From Terricaulis sp. (GTDB lineage Bacteria > Pseudomonadota > Alphaproteobacteria > Caulobacterales > Aquidulcibacteraceae), in NCBI GenBank assembly GCA_024707365.1, contig JANPZV010000005.1, positions 682,001-746,000 on the forward strand: a stretch of 64,000 nucleotides of DNA, written 5' to 3'. Shown here one piece after another: positions 26,279-35,786 of the stretch. The notes beneath the pieces are model-generated. The model ran no database searches. It saw nothing but the letters and a program-made list of their open reading frames with translations, and was not told the DNA's origin. The position numbers and the translations under genes were made by a program. Every line of letters begins with the position of its first letter. The stretch's first letter is position 1.

Positions 26279-28111
26279 TTAAGCGTGTTGCGCATTGGTC
26301 CAGTCGCGCATCACCCGCTCTAAAATGGACAGCGGTACGGCCCCATTGGCGAGCATCGCATCGTGGAAGGCGCGCTGATCAAAGCGCGCGCCGAGATGGG
26401 CGCGAGACTCATCACGCAAGCGGTTAATCACGAGCCGCCCCACCATGTAGCTGCACGCCTGGCCGGGCCAAACGCTGTAGCGCTCGATCTCGGTGGTGAC
26501 AGAGCTTTCGGAATCGCCGGTGGCTTCCATCATGGATTGGATCGCCTGCTCGCGGCTCCAGCGCAGATGGTGGATGCCGGTATCGACCACCAGGCGCGAG
26601 GCGCGGAACGTGGCCGATTGCAGATAGCCCAGCCGGCCCAGCGGATCGCTGGAATAAACCCCAAGCTCATCGCAAAGCTGCTCGGCATAGAGCGCCCAGC
26701 CTTCGCTAAACGCGGAGAAGCCCAGCATGGCGCTGCGGATGAACGGCAATTCGCCCGCTTCCTGCTGAATGGAAATCTGCCAGTGATGGCCGGGCACGCC
26801 CTCGTGATAATTCAGCGTCGGCAATGTGAAGCGCGGCCACTCATGCGTGTTGCGCAGATTGATAAAATAGGCGCCGGGCCGTGAGCCATCGAGCGCGCCG
26901 CGCTGATAATAGCCGCCAGGCGCGCCAGCTTCGGTGAAGGGCGGAATGCGGCGAATTTCCAGCTCCGCGCGCGCGGGCGTGCCAAAGGCCTGCGGCATGA
27001 GCGTGAGCACATGCTGGGTTTGGGTGTTGAGATCGGCCAGGATCTGCGCGCGGCCTTCATCTGTGTTGGGATAAAGCTGATCGGGCCGCTGTGCGATGGC
27101 CTGAACGCGCTGTGCGACGCTGCCCTCGGTGAGCCCTTCGGCGCGCAGGATGGAATCCATCTCGGCGTTAAATTGCGCGATGAGTTCAAGCCCGGTGTTG
27201 TGGATGTCCTCGGGGCTCATCTCCGTTGTGGTGCGGCTCAGCAGGGCGGCGCGATACATTTCTTCCCCGCGCGGCAAACGCCAGCAGCCGGCGTCATGCA
27301 CTGCGCGCGGGCGCACCGCTTCCAACGCATCGATCTGCCGCTGGAACGCGGGGCCAACGCGATCGCGCAGCGCCGCTTCCGTGCGCTCGATGTAAGAGGC
27401 GCGCTCGTTTTCGGGGATGTCGGCCGCTTGCGGCAGGCGGCGCGCCAGCGATTGCAGAATCGCGCTTTCGCCTGGGCTCGTGGCGGCGAAGGCGCGCAAT
27501 TGGATCAGCGCTTTATCGATGGCGAAATCAGGCGGGATCACGCCGGCGCGTGCGTCTTCGCCGATGATCGCGGTTTGCGCATCCATCTGGCCGACAAAGC
27601 CGTCAAGCCGCGCCAGGAACGCATCGGCTTCCTCGCGATTGCGGATCGGGTGCTGCTGCGCCAGGAAATTCGGCATCGAGGAATAAACGCCGGAAAGTTG
27701 CGTCACCGCATAGGGCGCGCCTGCGCCGCCGCCAGCGGTGAAGGCGCTGTTGGCCAGCGAGTGCTCAAACGATGTGCGCACCACATCGTGGGTGACTTGC
27801 TCTTGCGGCGTGAGCCGATCGCGGCGGATGCGGCCAAGATCGCGCAGCGCGCTCTGGGTGGCGGCGCGGTTTTCGCGCGCGGCGCGCTTGGAGGGATCGC
27901 TGACGCGATCGATGAAACGTCCGCCCGCGCGCTCCTCGGAGACGCCGAGCGAGGTCGCGCGCTCGGGCGAGCGGCGCAGCATTTCGGTGACGATGTTGTC
28001 GAGCAGCGTGCTCAGCCGCTCGCTTTCGGCGGCGGCGAAGGCGGGGGCGGCGGCGAGCGCCGCGGTGGCGGCCCCTGCGCCCAGCATGGCGCGGCGTGAA
28101 AGGTGCATCAT
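26279..28111 (-). CDS. DUF885 family protein, Tat-exported putative metallopeptidase
   Basis: A 610-aa protein. The N-terminus 'HLSRRAMLGAGAATAALAAA' with 'PAFAA' is a Tat-type signal, so it is exported folded. The DUF885 body includes 'LNYHEGVPGHHWQISIQQ', a zinc-binding HExxxHH-like motif, and 'GWALYAEQLCDELG'. The start at 28111 follows GGGGGAA with good spacing; an upstream in-frame ATG would hide the signal. Peptidase activity is inferred from the motif and not proven for most members. Confidence 0.88.
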   Translation of the reverse strand: MMHLSRRAMLGAGAATAALAAAPAFAAAESERLSTLLDNIVTEMLRRSPERATSLGVSEERAGGRFIDRVSDPSKRAARENRAATQSALRDLGRIRRDRLTPQEQVTHDVVRTSFEHSLANSAFTAGGGAGAPYAVTQLSGVYSSMPNFLAQQHPIRNREEADAFLARLDGFVGQMDAQTAIIGEDARAGVIPPDFAIDKALIQLRAFAATSPGESAILQSLARRLPQAADIPENERASYIERTEAALRDRVGPAFQRQIDALEAVRPRAVHDAGCWRLPRGEEMYRAALLSRTTTEMSPEDIHNTGLELIAQFNAEMDSILRAEGLTEGSVAQRVQAIAQRPDQLYPNTDEGRAQILADLNTQTQHVLTLMPQAFGTPARAELEIRRIPPFTEAGAPGGYYQRGALDGSRPGAYFINLRNTHEWPRFTLPTLNYHEGVPGHHWQISIQQEAGELPFIRSAMLGFSAFSEGWALYAEQLCDELGVYSSDPLGRLGYLQSATFRASRLVVDTGIHHLRWSREQAIQSMMEATGDSESSVTTEIERYSVWPGQACSYMVGRLVINRLRDESRAHLGARFDQRAFHDAMLANGAVPLSILERVMRDWTNAQHA

Positions 28112-28187
28112 CTTGGTTCCCCCGAGTGAAAAACGCACCGCATCGTAAAGGCAGCAGCCCCGTGCTCAAACCGCTTGCGATGAAGCG

Positions 28188-28976
28188 CTACAATTTAAAG
28201 CCCGCCACCACCGGCACATGGTCGCTGGGCCGCTCCCACGAGCGGCAGGGCGTGTGGATGTGAAAGGCCGCGGCCTGAGACGCGGGCGCGATGTCATCGC
28301 TGGCCCAAATGTGATCGAGCCGCCGCCCGCGGTTGTTCTTGGTCCAATCCGGGCTGCGATAGCTCCACCAGGTGAAGAGCTTTTCGGGATCCGGATGATG
28401 CAGCCGCGCCAGATCGACGAAGCGCCCGGCCTCGCGCGCGGCTTCGAGCCGCGTGGTTTCGGGCGGCGTATGGCTCACCACGTTGAGCAATTGCTTGTGG
28501 CTCCACACATCGAACTCCCCCGGCGCGACATTGAGATCGCCGACAAGAATGGTGGGCGCGGTACGCTTTTTATAATCGCGCTTCATGCGGTCGAGCACGT
28601 CGAGCTTGTGCTTGAATTTAGGATTGAGCGTTGGGTCGGGAATATCAGCGCCGGCGGGAACGTAGAGATTGTGGATCTCGATCCCCGCGATCCTCGCCGC
28701 CGCGACGCGCGCCTCTTCGCGTGGACAGAGCTTTGGCGCTGCAAGCGGCTCAAGCTTCAGCTTCGAGACGATGGCCACCCCGTGCCAGCCTTTTTGCCCA
28801 ACCACGTGCATGTACTTGTAGCCCGCATCGCGGAACGCCTTTTCCGGAAACTCGCCATTGCGGCATTTGATTTCCTGAAGGCAAAGGACGTCCGGTTTCG
28901 CTTCATCGAGAAAGCGGCGCACCATGGGCGCGCGCAGGCGGACTGAATTGATGTTCCAAGTGGCGATGCGAAGCAT
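28188..28976 (-). CDS. xthA: Exodeoxyribonuclease III
   Basis: AP endonuclease and 3'-5' exonuclease in base excision repair. The start at 28976 ('MLRIATWNINSVRLRAP') gives 262 aa. 'CLQEIKC' (metal Glu), 'LYVPAG', 'LVGDLNVAP' (catalytic Asp and Asn), 'RLDHIWAS' and the final 'SDHVPVVA' are all present. The order ftsK, lolA, xthA on one strand is as in Caulobacter relatives, although two plus-strand genes and a putative sRNA intervene here. Confidence 0.94.
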   Translation of the reverse strand: MLRIATWNINSVRLRAPMVRRFLDEAKPDVLCLQEIKCRNGEFPEKAFRDAGYKYMHVVGQKGWHGVAIVSKLKLEPLAAPKLCPREEARVAAARIAGIEIHNLYVPAGADIPDPTLNPKFKHKLDVLDRMKRDYKKRTAPTILVGDLNVAPGEFDVWSHKQLLNVVSHTPPETTRLEAAREAGRFVDLARLHHPDPEKLFTWWSYRSPDWTKNNRGRRLDHIWASDDIAPASQAAAFHIHTPCRSWERPSDHVPVVAGFKL

Positions 28977-29024
28977 GGGGGCTGTTTGCAGGCTTTGAAG
29001 CCATTTGTCCAAAAACGAAGGAGC

Positions 29025-29189
29025 CCCAAGAAACGAAGGAGCCCTGGCGCGCATCGCGGCCAGGGCTCCAGTGCGCCTTGAGGGGGGCGCGTGATGCGTC
29101 GGCAGGGGAAAGCCGGCGCTTCGGCCGCCGCGCTGGATCGGTCAGCGGGGGGACGACGCATAATCCAGGGGGATGAGCGGCGACCGTTG
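29025..29189 (-). ncRNA. Putative small RNA between lolA and xthA
   Basis: A complete minus-strand promoter lies at 29195-29223: TTGAAA, 17-bp spacer, TATATG. About 120-160 nt downstream is a strong hairpin GGAGCCCTGGC/GCCAGGGCTCC (29038-29069) followed by a T-rich TTCGTTTCTTGG. The span between has no open frame with coding character. It has several C-rich stretches (CCCCC) and GC stems, which resemble CCUCC-loop riboregulators of alphaproteobacteria. The class is unknown, and the transcript ends are estimates. Confidence 0.5.
29037..29070 (-). terminator. Terminator of the putative sRNA
   Basis: An 11-bp perfect stem GGAGCCCTGGC/GCCAGGGCTCC (29038-29048 and 29059-29069) with a 10-nt loop. 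The following AAACGAAGGAGCCC block is repeated in tandem (29013 and 29031). Confidence 0.7.
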
Positions 29190-29194
29190 AGTGA

Positions 29195-29223
29195 CATATA
29201 CAACACAAGTGCGAATTTTTCAA
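29195..29223 (-). promoter_or_regulatory. Sigma-70-type promoter (TTGAAA-N17-TATATG)
   Basis: On the minus strand the -35 TTGAAA (29218-29223) and -10 TATATG (29195-29200) are separated by 17 bp. There is no protein start within 200 bp downstream, which supports an RNA product. Confidence 0.6.
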
Positions 29224-29281
29224 GGATCGCCAAGGGAAATTCCTTGCAACGTTCAGCAACGCGCGGCAGGCCGCGCGGCCT

Positions 29282-29950
29282 TTACCGCCGGCGCGGGCGA
29301 TCCTCCAAAATATCAGGCAAGCGGAACAGGCCGCGATCGAGGCTCGCGGGCTGCGTGACGTCCGACAGCGTAATGCGCGTGCGCGCGCCCGTTGCGTCCG
29401 TCACATCCCAGGAGCGCAGCTCGGCCGCCTCGCCATAGAAGTTCAGCGTGATCTGCCCGTCGGTTTCGCCGGTGCGGTCACGCGCGGTGATCATGGTCCA
29501 TGGGCCCGAGCGCGAAACCCGCGTCACCCGCGCTTGGCGTTCAAGATCAACGCGGCTGCCGAGAATGAGATTGAGCGGGGTCGAGCGCAGCGGCGTGCGG
29601 TCTGTCGTGCGCAACGCGGTGTCGCGCATCGCCACAACGCTGCCGTCAGAGACGATCAGCAGCGTGGCCGGGGCGTCATATTCAAAGCGCAGGCGGCCAG
29701 GGCGCTGGAGATAAAACGCGCCCGTAGAGCGTGCGCCGCCGGGGGCGGTTTGCACAAAGCGCCCCTGCAGATGCTGGATCGAATTGAGCGCCCGGTTGGC
29801 CGCCGCAAGCGCCGCCGTGCGCTCGGCGCCGTCGAGCGCGGTGATCTCTGGCGCGGCCGCGGGTGTGCGCGGGCGCAGATCCTGGGCGAACGCGGCTGGG
29901 GCCGATAGCGCGAGCGCGGCGAGGCCGGAAAGGGCGAGGCGTCTGTTCAT
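29282..29950 (-). CDS. lolA: Outer-membrane lipoprotein carrier protein LolA family
   Basis: Periplasmic chaperone that ferries lipoproteins to the outer membrane. The start at 29950 ('MNRRLALSGLAALALSAPAA') gives a signal peptide cleaved near AFA-QD and 222 aa in total; a start nine bases upstream is also possible. 'IQHLQGRFVQTAPGG', 'GAFYLQRPGRLRFEYD' and 'LLIVSDGSVVAMRD' match the LolA half-barrel. In related genomes it lies next to ftsK. Confidence 0.9.
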   Translation of the reverse strand: MNRRLALSGLAALALSAPAAFAQDLRPRTPAAAPEITALDGAERTAALAAANRALNSIQHLQGRFVQTAPGGARSTGAFYLQRPGRLRFEYDAPATLLIVSDGSVVAMRDTALRTTDRTPLRSTPLNLILGSRVDLERQARVTRVSRSGPWTMITARDRTGETDGQITLNFYGEAAELRSWDVTDATGARTRITLSDVTQPASLDRGLFRLPDILEDRPRRR

Positions 29951-30108
29951 GAGGCTCATGTGGCCGAAACGCGCGGCGGAAAAAAGGGTTCGCGGCGCCC
30001 AGAAATGGTCTTTTTGCTTCAGCTTGGGTTCATCTGAGCGGTGTTGGCGCTTGGAATCTGGCGCTTGCGGGCGCTTGATCGCCCGAACATGCGATTCGCG
30101 GGGGCGGC

Positions 30109-30789
30109 ATGACGCCATTTTTGGACACGCAGGGGCTGAAATCCGTGGGCTGGCACGGCTTTCAGGATTTGACCTGGATGGCCGGCGCGCTTGGGGCGCT
30201 GACGCTGGCGGTGGCGCTTGGCGCGCTGCTCGCCTTCCACCCCACCACGCGCCGCAGCGTGGATACGCGCGAAGAGGCGGAGCTGCCGAAGGTGTCGATC
30301 ATGTACGCGCTGGTGGGCGCGGTGGTCGGCGTTGTCGTGCTCGAATACGGGATCGTGATCGGGTTTATTGTGTTCGGGCTTGGCGGGCTCATGCGTTTCC
30401 GCACCGATCTCAATTCCACGCGCGATACCGGCCGGCTCATCATCGTGACGCTGATTGGGCTGATCGCGGGGCTGAATCTGCCGCATTTCGCGGTGCTGAC
30501 CACGGCCTTCGCCTGGGGGCTGATCTATGTGTTCGACGGGCATCCGGTCTATGAGCTTGAGGTGCACGATATTCCCAAGGGCAAGGTGAAAGAGGCGGCC
30601 GCCGCCTATCGCGCCATCCTTGGCGAAGAAAAATGCGTGCTGATCAGCGAGAACAAATCCTTCTCCAAGAGCCGGGTCGATTTTGTTTTCCGCGCGCCGC
30701 GCAAAAGCAGCCAAGCGGGCTTGCATCAGGCGCTATGCGACCGCGTGCCGCCCGATCTGCGCGGGGAGATCGATTGGGAGGTAGAGTAG
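30109..30789 (+). CDS. DUF4956/MgtC-like membrane protein
   Basis: A 226-aa protein with an N-terminal membrane segment (residues 23-45), two or three more helices (about 60-130) and a soluble C-terminal domain of about 85 residues. The signature 'GLGGLMRFRTDLNSTRDTGR' followed by 'LIIVTLIGLIAGL' resembles DUF4956 proteins, which in other bacteria occur with polyphosphate polymerases. No such partner is present here. The family call is from pattern memory. Confidence 0.65.
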   Translation: MTPFLDTQGLKSVGWHGFQDLTWMAGALGALTLAVALGALLAFHPTTRRSVDTREEAELPKVSIMYALVGAVVGVVVLEYGIVIGFIVFGLGGLMRFRTDLNSTRDTGRLIIVTLIGLIAGLNLPHFAVLTTAFAWGLIYVFDGHPVYELEVHDIPKGKVKEAAAAYRAILGEEKCVLISENKSFSKSRVDFVFRAPRKSSQAGLHQALCDRVPPDLRGEIDWEVE

Positions 30790-30834
30790 CGACATACCAT
30801 TGGAACTCGAGCCGTTTGGCGGTATCGTGTTCAG

Positions 30835-31572
30835 ATGTCGCTTGCCTTGCGCCTCTCCTCTGCGATCGACCTCTCAGCTTATGCTGCGGAATATCAAGCG
30901 CGCGGCATGGTGCAGGTGCAGGGCCTGTTCACGCCTGAAAGCGCCGAGGCGCTCAGCACGCTGCTCACCAAGCACACGCCCTGGCGGCAGACATTCCTGG
31001 ATGAAGGCAAGCCGGTGAGCTTCACGGAAGCTGGCATCGCCCAGGTCGGCCAGGCGGCGTATCGCGCCAAGATGATCAAGGTGCTCGAAAACGGGCGCAA
31101 AGCCTATGGCTACAATTTCTTCCACTATCCGATGAGCCAGGCGCAGCATCAGGGCTGGGATCCTGGCCATTCCATCCACGGCGTGACCGCGTTTCTGAAC
31201 GGGCCGGATTTTCTTGATCTTGGCCGCGCGGTCACGGGCGTGGGCGCAATCAACAAAGTGGAGGCGATGGCCTCGCTCTACGCGCCGGGCAGTTTTTTGA
31301 CCCGCCATGTCGATCATGGCGATGGCGCGCGCCGCGCGGCTTACGTGATCGGGCTCTCAAAGGAGTGGCAGCCTGATTGGGGCGGGCTTTTGCTGTTTTA
31401 CGACGGTAAGGGCGATGTTGCGGGCGGGTACGCGCCGCGCTTCAACGTGGTGACGATCTTCGACACCAAGCACGAGCACGCCGTGACGCAAGTGGCGAAT
31501 TTCGCCGGCGCCAGCCGCTATTCCATCGCCGGCTGGTTCAGGGACGATCGGAGCGAGCGCGTGTTCGGCTAG
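30835..31572 (+). CDS. 2OG-Fe(II) oxygenase (prolyl 4-hydroxylase-like)
   Basis: A double-stranded beta-helix dioxygenase of 245 aa. The iron site is visible: 'HVDHGD' near residue 159 gives HxD, and 'KHEHAV' near 213 gives the distal His. 'ASRYSIAGWFRDD' carries the 2-oxoglutarate Arg/Ser. 'LYAPGSFLTRHVD' is typical of P4H-like proteins. It starts 45 bp after the DUF4956-like gene on the same strand. The substrate is unknown. Confidence 0.88.
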   Translation: MSLALRLSSAIDLSAYAAEYQARGMVQVQGLFTPESAEALSTLLTKHTPWRQTFLDEGKPVSFTEAGIAQVGQAAYRAKMIKVLENGRKAYGYNFFHYPMSQAQHQGWDPGHSIHGVTAFLNGPDFLDLGRAVTGVGAINKVEAMASLYAPGSFLTRHVDHGDGARRAAYVIGLSKEWQPDWGGLLLFYDGKGDVAGGYAPRFNVVTIFDTKHEHAVTQVANFAGASRYSIAGWFRDDRSERVFG

Positions 31573-31578
31573 CGCGCC

Positions 31579-33979
31579 CTAATCCTTCTCCACCTCATCC
31601 AGCAGAATATCCCGTTTCCCGGCTGCGTTCGCCTCCGAGATGATGCCGGCTTTTTCCATTTTTTTCGATCAGCGTCGCGGCGCGGTTGTAGCCGATGGAG
31701 AGGCGGCGTTGGAGGTAGGAGGTTGAGGCTTTGCGGTCGCGGCGGACGATCTCGATCGCGCGGTCGAACAGATCGCCGTCGCCGCCTTCGCCGTCGCTGA
31801 ACAGCTCGGGATTGTCGCTGTCGGCGTTTTCGCCGGGCTCTTCGGTGACATCCTGGCGATAGACGGGTGCGCCTTGCGATTTCAGCATGGCGACCACCCG
31901 CTCGACTTCAGCGTCGGTCACGTAGGGGCCGTGGAGGCGGCGGATGCGGCCCCCGCCCGCCATGAACAGAAGATCGCCCTGGCCGAGCAATTGCTCGGCG
32001 CCTTGCTCGCCCAGGATGGTGCGCGAGTCGATCTTGGAGGTGACTTGATACGAAATGCGCGTGGGGAAATTGGCCTTGATCGTGCCGGTGATGACATCGA
32101 CCGAGGGGCGTTGCGTGGCCATGATCACGTGAATGCCGGCGGCGCGCGCCATTTGCGCGAGGCGCTGCACGGCGGCTTCGATTTCCTTGCCGGCGGTGAT
32201 CATCAGATCCGCCATCTCGTCGATGACGACGACGATATAGGGCATCGGCTCAAGCGGCAGCTCGCGCGTTTCGTAGATCGGCTCGCCGCTGGTGGGGTCA
32301 AAGCCCGCATGCACGGTGCGCTCCAGGCGCTCGCCGCGCTCCATCGCTTCGCGCACGCGATCATTGTAGCCGCTGATATTGCGCACGCCGAGCTTGGACA
32401 TGGAGCGATAACGCCCCTCCATCTCGCGCACGACCCATTTCAGCGCCACCACGGCTTTCTTCGGATCGGTGACGACCGGGTGCAGCAGGTGCGGGATACC
32501 CTCATAGACGCTGAGCTCCAGCATCTTGGGGTCGATCATGATGAAGCGGCACTCATCGGGCGTGTGCCGATAGAGCAGCGACAATATCATGGCGTTGATG
32601 CCAACGGATTTGCCCGAGCCGGTGGTGCCGGCGATGAGCAGGTGCGGCATCTTGGTGAGATCGGCGGCGAAGGGATCGCCTTCGATGGTTTCGCCCAGCG
32701 CCAGCGGCAGATCGCCCTGCGTGCCGGCGAAGCTGGTGCTGTTGAGCAGCGAGTTGAGATACACCGTTTCGCGCTTGGCGTTCGGCAATTCGATGCCGAT
32801 GGCGTTGCGGCCGGAGATCACCGCCACGCGCGCGGCGCTGGCGTTCATGGTGCGGGCGATGTCTTCGGCAAGGCCGATCACGCGCGAGGATTTCACGCCG
32901 GCGGCGGGCTCGAACTCAAACAGCGTCACAACCGGGCCGGGGCGCGCGGAGAGCACTTCGCCCTGCACGCCGAAATCAGCCAGCACGCCTTCGAGCTGAC
33001 GGCTCATGGCGTGCAGCGTTTGCGCATCGGTTTGTGTGATGCGCTGTTTGGGCATCGAGAGCAGATCTGTGTCGGGCAACTCGAACGCACGGCCGAAGCT
33101 GAAGCTGTTTTGCTCGGCTTGGCGGCGTTTCTCGGCGCGGGGCGCTGGCCGCTCTCGCCGGGGGGCCTCTTCGCGCGCGGGGGCGCGTTCGCGCATGATC
33201 GGCGCGCGTTGGCGCGGCTGCGGTTGCGGCGGCGCTTCGCGCATGGGGCGCGGCGCTTCGACGTGGGCGTTCTCTCCCTCGTATTCTTCTTCGTATTCGG
33301 GCTTGCGGGCTTTTTCCGCGACATAGCCGATGGCGCGCTGCGCGCCGGTGCTGGCGCCGGTGGCGGCGCGGTGCGCGATGGCGGCGGCGTTGCGCACGTC
33401 CTCGGCGCGCACTTGGTAAGCCCAGCCGACGCACAAGACGCCAGCGGCGGCGCAGAGCAGGCCGGTGAGCACGTGCGGGAACGGCAGGCCTGGCATGGAA
33501 GCAAGACCGGAGATCATCCCAGCGAGGCCATCGCCGAGCACGCCGCCGAAGCCTGCGGCCAGCGGCCAGCCTTCGGGCGTCGGGATCGTGGAAGCGGCGG
33601 CGGCGAGCAGCCACACCCCGCCCGATGCGGCGAGGATGCGCCGGCCATTGATGCGCGCCACCAATTGGCGGCGCACGATGCGCAGAATGCCGGCGGCGAG
33701 AATGGCGCCCATGGCGAGATACGCCGCCGCGCCCAGCATCTGGATCGACACGTCGGCCAGGAGCGCGCCGGGGCCGCCGAACAAATTGTGCGTCGGGCCC
33801 GAGGTGGAAACATTCAGGCTTGGATCTTCCGGCGAGTAGGTGAGCACCGCACCCAGGCCATAGGCGCCGAATATGGCCGCGCCCACGGAAAGCGCCGCCC
33901 GCTTGAGCGCAAGGCGCGCCGCGGCCGAAGTGCTGATCGCCGGGCTTCTGCCCGTCTGGTTAAAGGCTTGGTCAGTCAT
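31579..33979 (-). CDS. ftsK: DNA translocase FtsK (frameshifted near the end)
   Basis: Septal DNA pump that clears the terminus and activates XerCD recombination. Four N-terminal membrane helices (residues 25-190), a charged Pro/Arg linker, a motor domain with Walker A '[13 protein letters not shown]' near residue 450 and Walker B '[13 protein letters not shown]', and a C-terminal gamma domain ('[20 protein letters not shown]'). At the T7 run 31659-31665 an extra base breaks the last 30 residues. Correction restores '[20 protein letters not shown]' and a stop at 31579. Confidence 0.94.
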
Positions 33980-34132
33980 GCTTTTAGGGCGCCCGCTTCG
34001 TGCCGCGTCTCGATGCGGGACTCTTCGCTTTCCCGGTAAACGACCAGTGAAGATTCGGACGCGAACAGAGTTACTGAGGCGTTCATGTGTGAACGCGCGC
34101 CGGCGTTAATGTTTGCGATGCGCAAAGAAAGA

Positions 34133-34158
34133 GGCGCGGTTCGTTGCCGAACCGCGCC
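34133..34158 (-). terminator. Intrinsic terminator of amtB
   Basis: GGCGCGGTTCG/CGAACCGCGCC stem with a TTGC loop. On the minus strand it is followed by TCTTTCTTTG, about 30 bp after the amtB stop. Confidence 0.75.
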
Positions 34159-34186
34159 CTGAGTACACTTGGGAGAGATCGTTGTC

Positions 34187-35605
34187 TTAGGAGTGGTAAG
34201 CGGACTCGCCGTGCTCGGCGTAATCCAGGCCTTCTTGTTCCACTTCCTTTTTTACCTTGAGGCCGAAGATCGACATCACGGCGAAGGTGATCGCGGTGGC
34301 CACGGCCACCCAGATGATCGAAACGACGACCGCTTTCACCTGGATGATGGTTTGCGCGACGATGTCGTAGGTTTGGCCATCTTCCAGGCCCCAACCGGCG
34401 GTGCCGCCGAATTGCGGGGCGGTGAGAATGCCCGTGCCGATGGCGCCGATAATGCCGGCCACGCCGTGGATGCCGAACACATCATAGGCGTCGTCATAGT
34501 TCAGCGCTTGCTTGATGCCGGCGCAGAAGATGACGCAGATCGGGCTGGCGATCAGGCCGAGCACGATCGAGCCGATCGGGCCGACGAAACCAGCCGCCGG
34601 GGTGATGGCGACGAGGCCGGCGATGACGCCGGACGCGAAGCCAAGCCCGCTCGGCTTGCCCTTGGTGACCCACTCGGTGAGGATCCAGCTGAACGCCGCA
34701 GCGGCTGTGGCCAGCAGCGTGTTGACGGTGGCGAGGCCCGCTTGGCCGCCGGCCGCGCCAGCAGAGCCGGCGTTGAAGCCGAACCAGCCCACCCACAGCA
34801 GCGCCGCGCCGATATAGGTCAGCACCAGCGAATGCGGCGGCAGCGGGTCTTTCTTGTAGCCCAGGCGATGGCCGGCGAAGATCGCGCCGACAAGGCCGGC
34901 GACGCCCGCATTGATGTGCACCACGGTGCCGCCCGCGAAATCGAGCGCGCCGTCTTCAGCCAGCATGCCGCCGCCCCACACCATGTGCGCCAGCGGGTAG
35001 TAGGAAAGCAGCGGCCAAAGGATCGCGAAAATCACGATCGGGAAGAATTTCACCCGCTCGGCGAATGCGCCAACCGCCAGCGCCGCGGTGATCGCCGCGA
35101 ACGTCATCTGGAAGGAAACAAACACAAATTCAGGGATGTTCGAGAGCACGGAAGATGGATCATCCATGCTGATGCCCGCCAGGAAGAACTTATCGAACCC
35201 GCCGATAAAGGCGTTCATCGGCCCTTCGGTGAAGGTGAGCGAAAAGCCCCAGAGCGCCCAGGTGATGAAGCCGATAATGGCCACGGTGGACACTTGCATG
35301 ATCACCGAAAGCACGTTCTTGGACTGGGCAAGCCCGCCATAGAACAGCGCCAGGCCCGGCAGGATCATCAGCACGACCAGCACGGTCGAGGTGAGCATCC
35401 AGGCGGTGTCGCCGGCGCTGATCTCAGCAACCTCTTCCACCACCTCTTCGACGACCTCGACAGCCGCCTCAGGCGCCGCTTCTTCCACAACGACGGCCTC
35501 GGCCGGCGCTTCCTGCGCAAACGCTAGCTCAGGCGCCGCGACACCAAGCGCGAAGGCGGCGACAAGCGCCGCGCCTCCGAGCCTCAATGTGTTCCAAAAT
35601 TTCAT
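34187..35605 (-). CDS. amtB: Ammonium transporter
   Basis: Trimeric inner-membrane ammonium channel. The start at 35605 (GAGGGAG upstream) gives 472 aa. It has a signal peptide (about 30 residues, cleavage after AFA), then an unusual acidic Glu/Val/Ala-rich segment of about 33 residues before the first membrane helix. Core motifs are 'GDTAWMLTSTVLVVLMILPG', 'FYGGLAQSKNVLS', 'DFAGGTVVHINAG' and 'YDDAYDVFGIHGVAGIIGAI', which carries a pore His. No glnK is adjacent. A perfect palindrome GCAACGCGTTGC (35694-35705) lies 90 bp upstream and may be regulatory. Confidence 0.94.
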   Translation of the reverse strand: MKFWNTLRLGGAALVAAFALGVAAPELAFAQEAPAEAVVVEEAAPEAAVEVVEEVVEEVAEISAGDTAWMLTSTVLVVLMILPGLALFYGGLAQSKNVLSVIMQVSTVAIIGFITWALWGFSLTFTEGPMNAFIGGFDKFFLAGISMDDPSSVLSNIPEFVFVSFQMTFAAITAALAVGAFAERVKFFPIVIFAILWPLLSYYPLAHMVWGGGMLAEDGALDFAGGTVVHINAGVAGLVGAIFAGHRLGYKKDPLPPHSLVLTYIGAALLWVGWFGFNAGSAGAAGGQAGLATVNTLLATAAAAFSWILTEWVTKGKPSGLGFASGVIAGLVAITPAAGFVGPIGSIVLGLIASPICVIFCAGIKQALNYDDAYDVFGIHGVAGIIGAIGTGILTAPQFGGTAGWGLEDGQTYDIVAQTIIQVKAVVVSIIWVAVATAITFAVMSIFGLKVKKEVEQEGLDYAEHGESAYHS

Positions 35606-35786
35606 TACCCCGCTCCCTCTTGGCTGGTCGCCGCAGATTGGTTGACGGGATCGCGCGCGCGGCAAGGCGGCGCGGGCCGCTGAATTGTGCAGCGCAACGC
35701 GTTGCTTATTTTTTGTGCAGAGAGACTAACCCTTGCGCGCTGCAACCGCATCGACGCTTGGGTGACAGAGGCGTAATTGGTTGGTC

